Assembly: GCA_002470165.1 (NCBI GenBank)
Contig: DKNF01000125.1
Span: 1 to 9,669 of the forward strand
Direction: 5' to 3'
Origin: Betaproteobacteria bacterium UBA7395
GTDB taxonomy: Bacteria > Pseudomonadota > Gammaproteobacteria > Burkholderiales > Rhodocyclaceae
Length of the DNA: 9,669 nucleotides
The notes below the pieces were generated by a model. The model searched no databases. It was given only the letters and a program-made list of their open reading frames with translations, and was not told the DNA's origin. Shown here piece after piece: positions 7,019-9,669 of this stretch. The position numbers were made by a program, and so were the translations under genes. Each line of letters opens with the position of its first letter. The stretch's first letter is position 1.

Positions 7019-8818
7019 ATGAGTGAATATCGCGCCCCCGTGAAGGACATGCGCTTCGTCATGGACGAACTGGCCGGCTTCAAGGAGCTGAGCAGCCTGC
7101 CGGGCTTCGAGGAAGCCACGGCCGACATGGCCGACGCCATCCTGGAAGAATCCGCCCGTTTTGCCGGCGAAGTCCTGGCCCCGCTCAACCGTAGCGGCGA
7201 CAAGGAAGGCTGCAAGCTGACCGCCAGCGGCGTGACCACGCCGACCGGCTGGAAGGAAGCCTACGCCCAGTACCGCGACGCCGGCTGGAACGGCATGACC
7301 TCGCCCGCCGAATTCGGCGGCCAGGGGTTGCCCGACACGCTCGGCATCGCCGTCAAGGAAATGCTCTGCTCGGCCAACATGGCTTTCAGCCTCGGCCCCT
7401 TGCTCACCACCGGCGCCGTCGAAGCGTTGCTGACCTGCGCCAGTGACGAACTCAAGGCCATCTACCTGGAGAAGATGATTTCCGGTGAATGGACCGGCAC
7501 CATGAACCTGACCGAGCCGCAGGCCGGTTCCGACCTGGCGCTGATCCGCTCGCGCGCCGAGCCGCAGGCCGACGGCAGTTACAAGGTGTTTGGCCAGAAG
7601 ATCTTCATCACCTACGGCGACCACGACATGACCGAGAACATCGTCCATCTCGTGCTCGCCCGACTGCCGGACGCGCCGGCCGGGGTCAAGGGCATCTCGA
7701 TGTTCCTGGTGCCCAAGTTCCTGGTCAATGGCGACGGCTCGCTCGGCGCGCGCAACGATGCCTATTGCGTGTCGATCGAGCACAAGCTCGGCATTCACGC
7801 CAGCCCGACCTGCGTCATGGCCTACGGCGACAACGGCGGCGCCATCGGCTACCTGCTCGGCGAGCCGAACCGCGGCCTCGAATACATGTTCATCATGATG
7901 AACGAAGCCCGCCTCGGCGTCGGCCTGCAGGGCATCGCACTCGGCGAACGCGCCTACCAGCAGGCGCTCGGCTACGCCCGCGAACGCAAGCAGGGCCGCG
8001 ATGCCGTCACCGGCGAAGCGCTGGTCACCATCGACAGGCACCCGGACATCCGGCGCATGCTGATGCTGATGAAGTCGCGCGTCGAAGCCTGCCGCGCGCT
8101 GGCTTATTACACCTCCGGTCTGCTCGACCGCGCGCATGCGTTGAGCGATGCCGAGGAACGCAAGAAGGCGCTCTACCTGGCCGAATTCATGATCCCCATC
8201 GTCAAGGGCGGCGGCACGGAAATGGGCATCGAAGTGACCTCGCTCGGCGTCCAGATCTACGGCGGCATGGGCTTCATCGAGGAAACAGGCGCCGCGCAGC
8301 ACTGGCGCGATTCGCGCATCACCACCATCTACGAAGGCACCACCGGCATCCAGGCCAACGATCTGCTGTTTCGCAAGCTGATGCGCGATCAGGGCGCCAC
8401 CGCCAAGATCGTCTTCGGCGAGGTTTACGCCACTGCCAAGGCGCTCGGTGCCTCCGGCAAGCCCGAGCTGCAGGCCATCGGCCAGCGCCTGGGTGTTGCC
8501 CTGAAGGCCTGGACCGAAGCCACCGAGTGGCTGGCGGCCAACGCCAAAACCGGCCTCGGCGGCGTGCTGACCGCTGCCGTACCGTATCTGCACCTGGCCG
8601 TCACCGTTTGCGGTGGCTGGTTCATGGGCAAGGCCGCGCTGGCTGCGGCCGGCTACCTCGAGCGGGGCGAGGGCGACCAGGTCTTCTATCGCAACAAGCT
8701 CGCCAGCGCGCGTTTCTACGCCGACCAGATGCTGCCCCAGGCCAACGCCTACGCCGCCACCGTGATGGCCGGCGACGCGGCGATTGCCGGTCTCGGCAGC
8801 GAACTGTTCGACGCCTGA
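7019..8818 (+). CDS. Acyl-CoA dehydrogenase, ~600-residue class with extra N- and C-terminal domains
   Basis: The 599-residue FAD enzyme should introduce the trans-2 double bond into acyl-CoA, the first oxidation of the cycle, passing electrons to electron transfer flavoprotein (not encoded here). It opens with the short N-terminal extension typical of this class (YRAPVKDMRFVMDEL, residues 3-17). The flavin/substrate signature LTEPQAGSDL is at 164-173, and the segment YGGMGFIEETGAAQHWRDSR leads to the catalytic Glu439 in IYEGTTGIQ, equivalent to the base of medium-chain dehydrogenases. About 150 residues follow, matching the additional C-terminal domain of this class, which makes it longer than the ~380-residue classical enzymes and different from the ~815-residue E. 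coli FadE. Relatives include Bacillus FadE, Pseudomonas enzymes of this size and the DmdC group acting on 3-methylmercaptopropionyl-CoA, so substrate choice is open. It is the last gene before the terminator. Confidence 0.92.
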   Translation: MSEYRAPVKDMRFVMDELAGFKELSSLPGFEEATADMADAILEESARFAGEVLAPLNRSGDKEGCKLTASGVTTPTGWKEAYAQYRDAGWNGMTSPAEFGGQGLPDTLGIAVKEMLCSANMAFSLGPLLTTGAVEALLTCASDELKAIYLEKMISGEWTGTMNLTEPQAGSDLALIRSRAEPQADGSYKVFGQKIFITYGDHDMTENIVHLVLARLPDAPAGVKGISMFLVPKFLVNGDGSLGARNDAYCVSIEHKLGIHASPTCVMAYGDNGGAIGYLLGEPNRGLEYMFIMMNEARLGVGLQGIALGERAYQQALGYARERKQGRDAVTGEALVTIDRHPDIRRMLMLMKSRVEACRALAYYTSGLLDRAHALSDAEERKKALYLAEFMIPIVKGGGTEMGIEVTSLGVQIYGGMGFIEETGAAQHWRDSRITTIYEGTTGIQANDLLFRKLMRDQGATAKIVFGEVYATAKALGASGKPELQAIGQRLGVALKAWTEATEWLAANAKTGLGGVLTAAVPYLHLAVTVCGGWFMGKAALAAAGYLERGEGDQVFYRNKLASARFYADQMLPQANAYAATVMAGDAAIAGLGSELFDA

Positions 8819-8851
8819 TTTTTCGGCTGTACTTTCTCCATCCCTGCGTTT

Positions 8852-8879
8852 CACCCCCGCCCGTCGGGGGTGTTTTTTT
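8852..8879 (+). terminator. Rho-independent terminator after the acyl-CoA dehydrogenase
   Basis: CACCCCCG (8852-8859) pairs perfectly with CGGGGGTG (8865-8872) around a 5-base loop, followed by seven T residues (8873-8879). It lies 33 bases after the dehydrogenase stop. The T-run ends directly at the ribosome binding site of the next gene, so termination here also decides how much read-through reaches that gene. Confidence 0.93.
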
Positions 8880-8883
8880 GGAG
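8880..8883 (+). promoter_or_regulatory. Ribosome binding site of the dienoyl-CoA isomerase-like gene
   Basis: GGAG begins at the base after the terminator T-run and is 6 bases from the ATG at 8890. It is outside the hairpin stem, so a read-through transcript would still be translatable. Confidence 0.7.
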
Positions 8884-8889
8884 TCCGCC

Positions 8890-9669
8890 ATGCAATTTCC
8901 CGAACTGACGGTCATCGAGCCGACGCTGGCCGACGGCGTCCTTGAACTGCGCCTGAACCGCCCCGACAAATCCAACGCCCTCGACGACGCGCTGTGGCAG
9001 GAACTGCGCACCGCCTTCGACTGGGCCGACGCCACGCCGGCCGTGCGCGTCGTCGTGCTGTCCGGTGCCGGCCGGCATTTCTGCGCCGGCATCGACCTCG
9101 CCATGCTCGGCGGCATCATGGCGCGCATCGCCAATCCGGACCAGGCGCGCAGCCGCGAAGCTTTACGCCGGCTGATCCTCGACCTGCAGGACTGCCTCGG
9201 CGCCGTCGAACGCTGCCGCAAGCCGGTGCTCGCCGCCATCCAGGGCGCCTGCCTGGGGGGCGGGCTCGATCTCGCCTGCTGTTGCGACATGCGTTACGCC
9301 AGCAGCGACGCGCAGTTTTCGGTGCGTGAAATCGATATCGGCATGGTCGCCGACGTCGGCTCGTTGCAACGCCTGCCCGGCCTGATCGCTCCCGGACTGG
9401 CGCGCGAACTGGCCTACACCGGCCGCGACCTCGGCGCCGACGAAGCCTTGCGCAGCGGCCTGGTCAATCAGGTCTGGGCCGATGCCGAAGCGCTGCGCGC
9501 CGGCGTACTCGCCATCGCCCGCCGCATCGCCGGCAAGTCGCCGCTGGCCGTGCGCGGCAGCAAGGAAATCCTCAACTACAGCCGCGACCACAGCGTTGCC
9601 GACGGACTCGCCTACGTTGCCACCTGGAATGCCGCCATGCTGCTGTCGGCCGACCTGAACGAGGCGATG
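8890..9669 (+). CDS. Crotonase-family protein, probable delta(3,5)-delta(2,4)-dienoyl-CoA isomerase (3' end outside window)
   Basis: The frame from ATG 8890 stays open for 260 codons to the window edge, so the C-terminus is missing, probably only a short piece given the family length of about 265-275. The oxyanion-hole segment is HFCAGIDL (63-70). GGGLDLACCCDMRYAS (123-138) and VREIDIGMVADVGSLQRLP (145-163) closely resemble mammalian ECH1, the dienoyl-CoA isomerase. The acidic residues Asp127, Glu147 and Asp155 reproduce the spacing of the ECH1 triad (Asp176, Glu196, Asp204). A classical hydratase would have Glu, not Asp, at position 127. The enzyme would shift 3,5-dienoyl-CoA to 2,4-dienoyl-CoA during breakdown of unsaturated fatty acids with odd-numbered double bonds. 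It follows the operon terminator by 10 bases, with no clear promoter of its own. A hydratase or other isomerase remains possible. Confidence 0.85.
   Translation, partial: MQFPELTVIEPTLADGVLELRLNRPDKSNALDDALWQELRTAFDWADATPAVRVVVLSGAGRHFCAGIDLAMLGGIMARIANPDQARSREALRRLILDLQDCLGAVERCRKPVLAAIQGACLGGGLDLACCCDMRYASSDAQFSVREIDIGMVADVGSLQRLPGLIAPGLARELAYTGRDLGADEALRSGLVNQVWADAEALRAGVLAIARRIAGKSPLAVRGSKEILNYSRDHSVADGLAYVATWNAAMLLSADLNEAM

Noticed and set aside
8819..8851. Possible independent promoter before the isomerase-like gene
   Set aside because: No pair of -35 and -10 hexamers with acceptable match and spacing is visible here; TGTACT is only a weak -10 candidate.
6947..8854. 635-codon open frame on the - strand opposite the acyl-CoA dehydrogenase
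   Set aside because: The dehydrogenase is unmistakable on the + strand. The antisense frame even begins inside the terminator region and shows no family features.

Overview
The window is GC-rich, densely packed and almost entirely coding on the + strand. It carries a fatty acid beta-oxidation operon of a proteobacterium. Protein style, TTG starts and operon content suggest a betaproteobacterium, perhaps Rhodocyclales; this is an impression from the proteins, not a tested assignment.

Layout. Positions 1-153 hold the last 50 codons of an RND/MMPL-type membrane transporter. A 104-base AT-richer gap (154-257) follows, with a strong sigma-70-like promoter (TTGACC, 16 bases, TATAAT) and, just downstream of the -10, a perfect TetR-style inverted repeat (AAACG-TT-CGTTT). 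Six genes then run in close succession. They are a 3-hydroxyacyl-CoA dehydrogenase/enoyl-CoA hydratase fusion of FadN type (258-2657, TTG start), a FadA thiolase (2681-3880), a DUF4442 hotdog thioesterase-like protein (3880-4410), a FadD acyl-CoA synthetase (4388-6046), a nitronate monooxygenase-family flavoprotein (6048-6995, TTG start) and a ~600-residue acyl-CoA dehydrogenase (7019-8818). A clear rho-independent terminator (8852-8879) ends this block. Its T-run touches the ribosome binding site of a seventh gene (8890 to the window end, open), a crotonase with the acidic triad of delta(3,5)-delta(2,4)-dienoyl-CoA isomerases.

Together the genes cover one whole oxidation cycle: activation of the fatty acid to acyl-CoA (FadD), first oxidation (acyl-CoA dehydrogenase), hydration and second oxidation (FadN-type fusion) and thiolysis (FadA). 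The hotdog protein and the dienoyl-CoA isomerase look like auxiliary functions for unusual or stalled acyl-CoAs. The flavoprotein has no obvious step in the cycle and is the least explained member. The fusion, thiolase and dehydrogenase recall the Bacillus fadN-fadA-fadE operon, with three genes inserted between the thiolase and the dehydrogenase.

I see no RNA genes, insertion sequences, CRISPR arrays, attachment sites or phage genes. Nothing here looks like a wholly new system. The points worth checking are the operator, the role of the flavoprotein and the terminator placed against the next start site.
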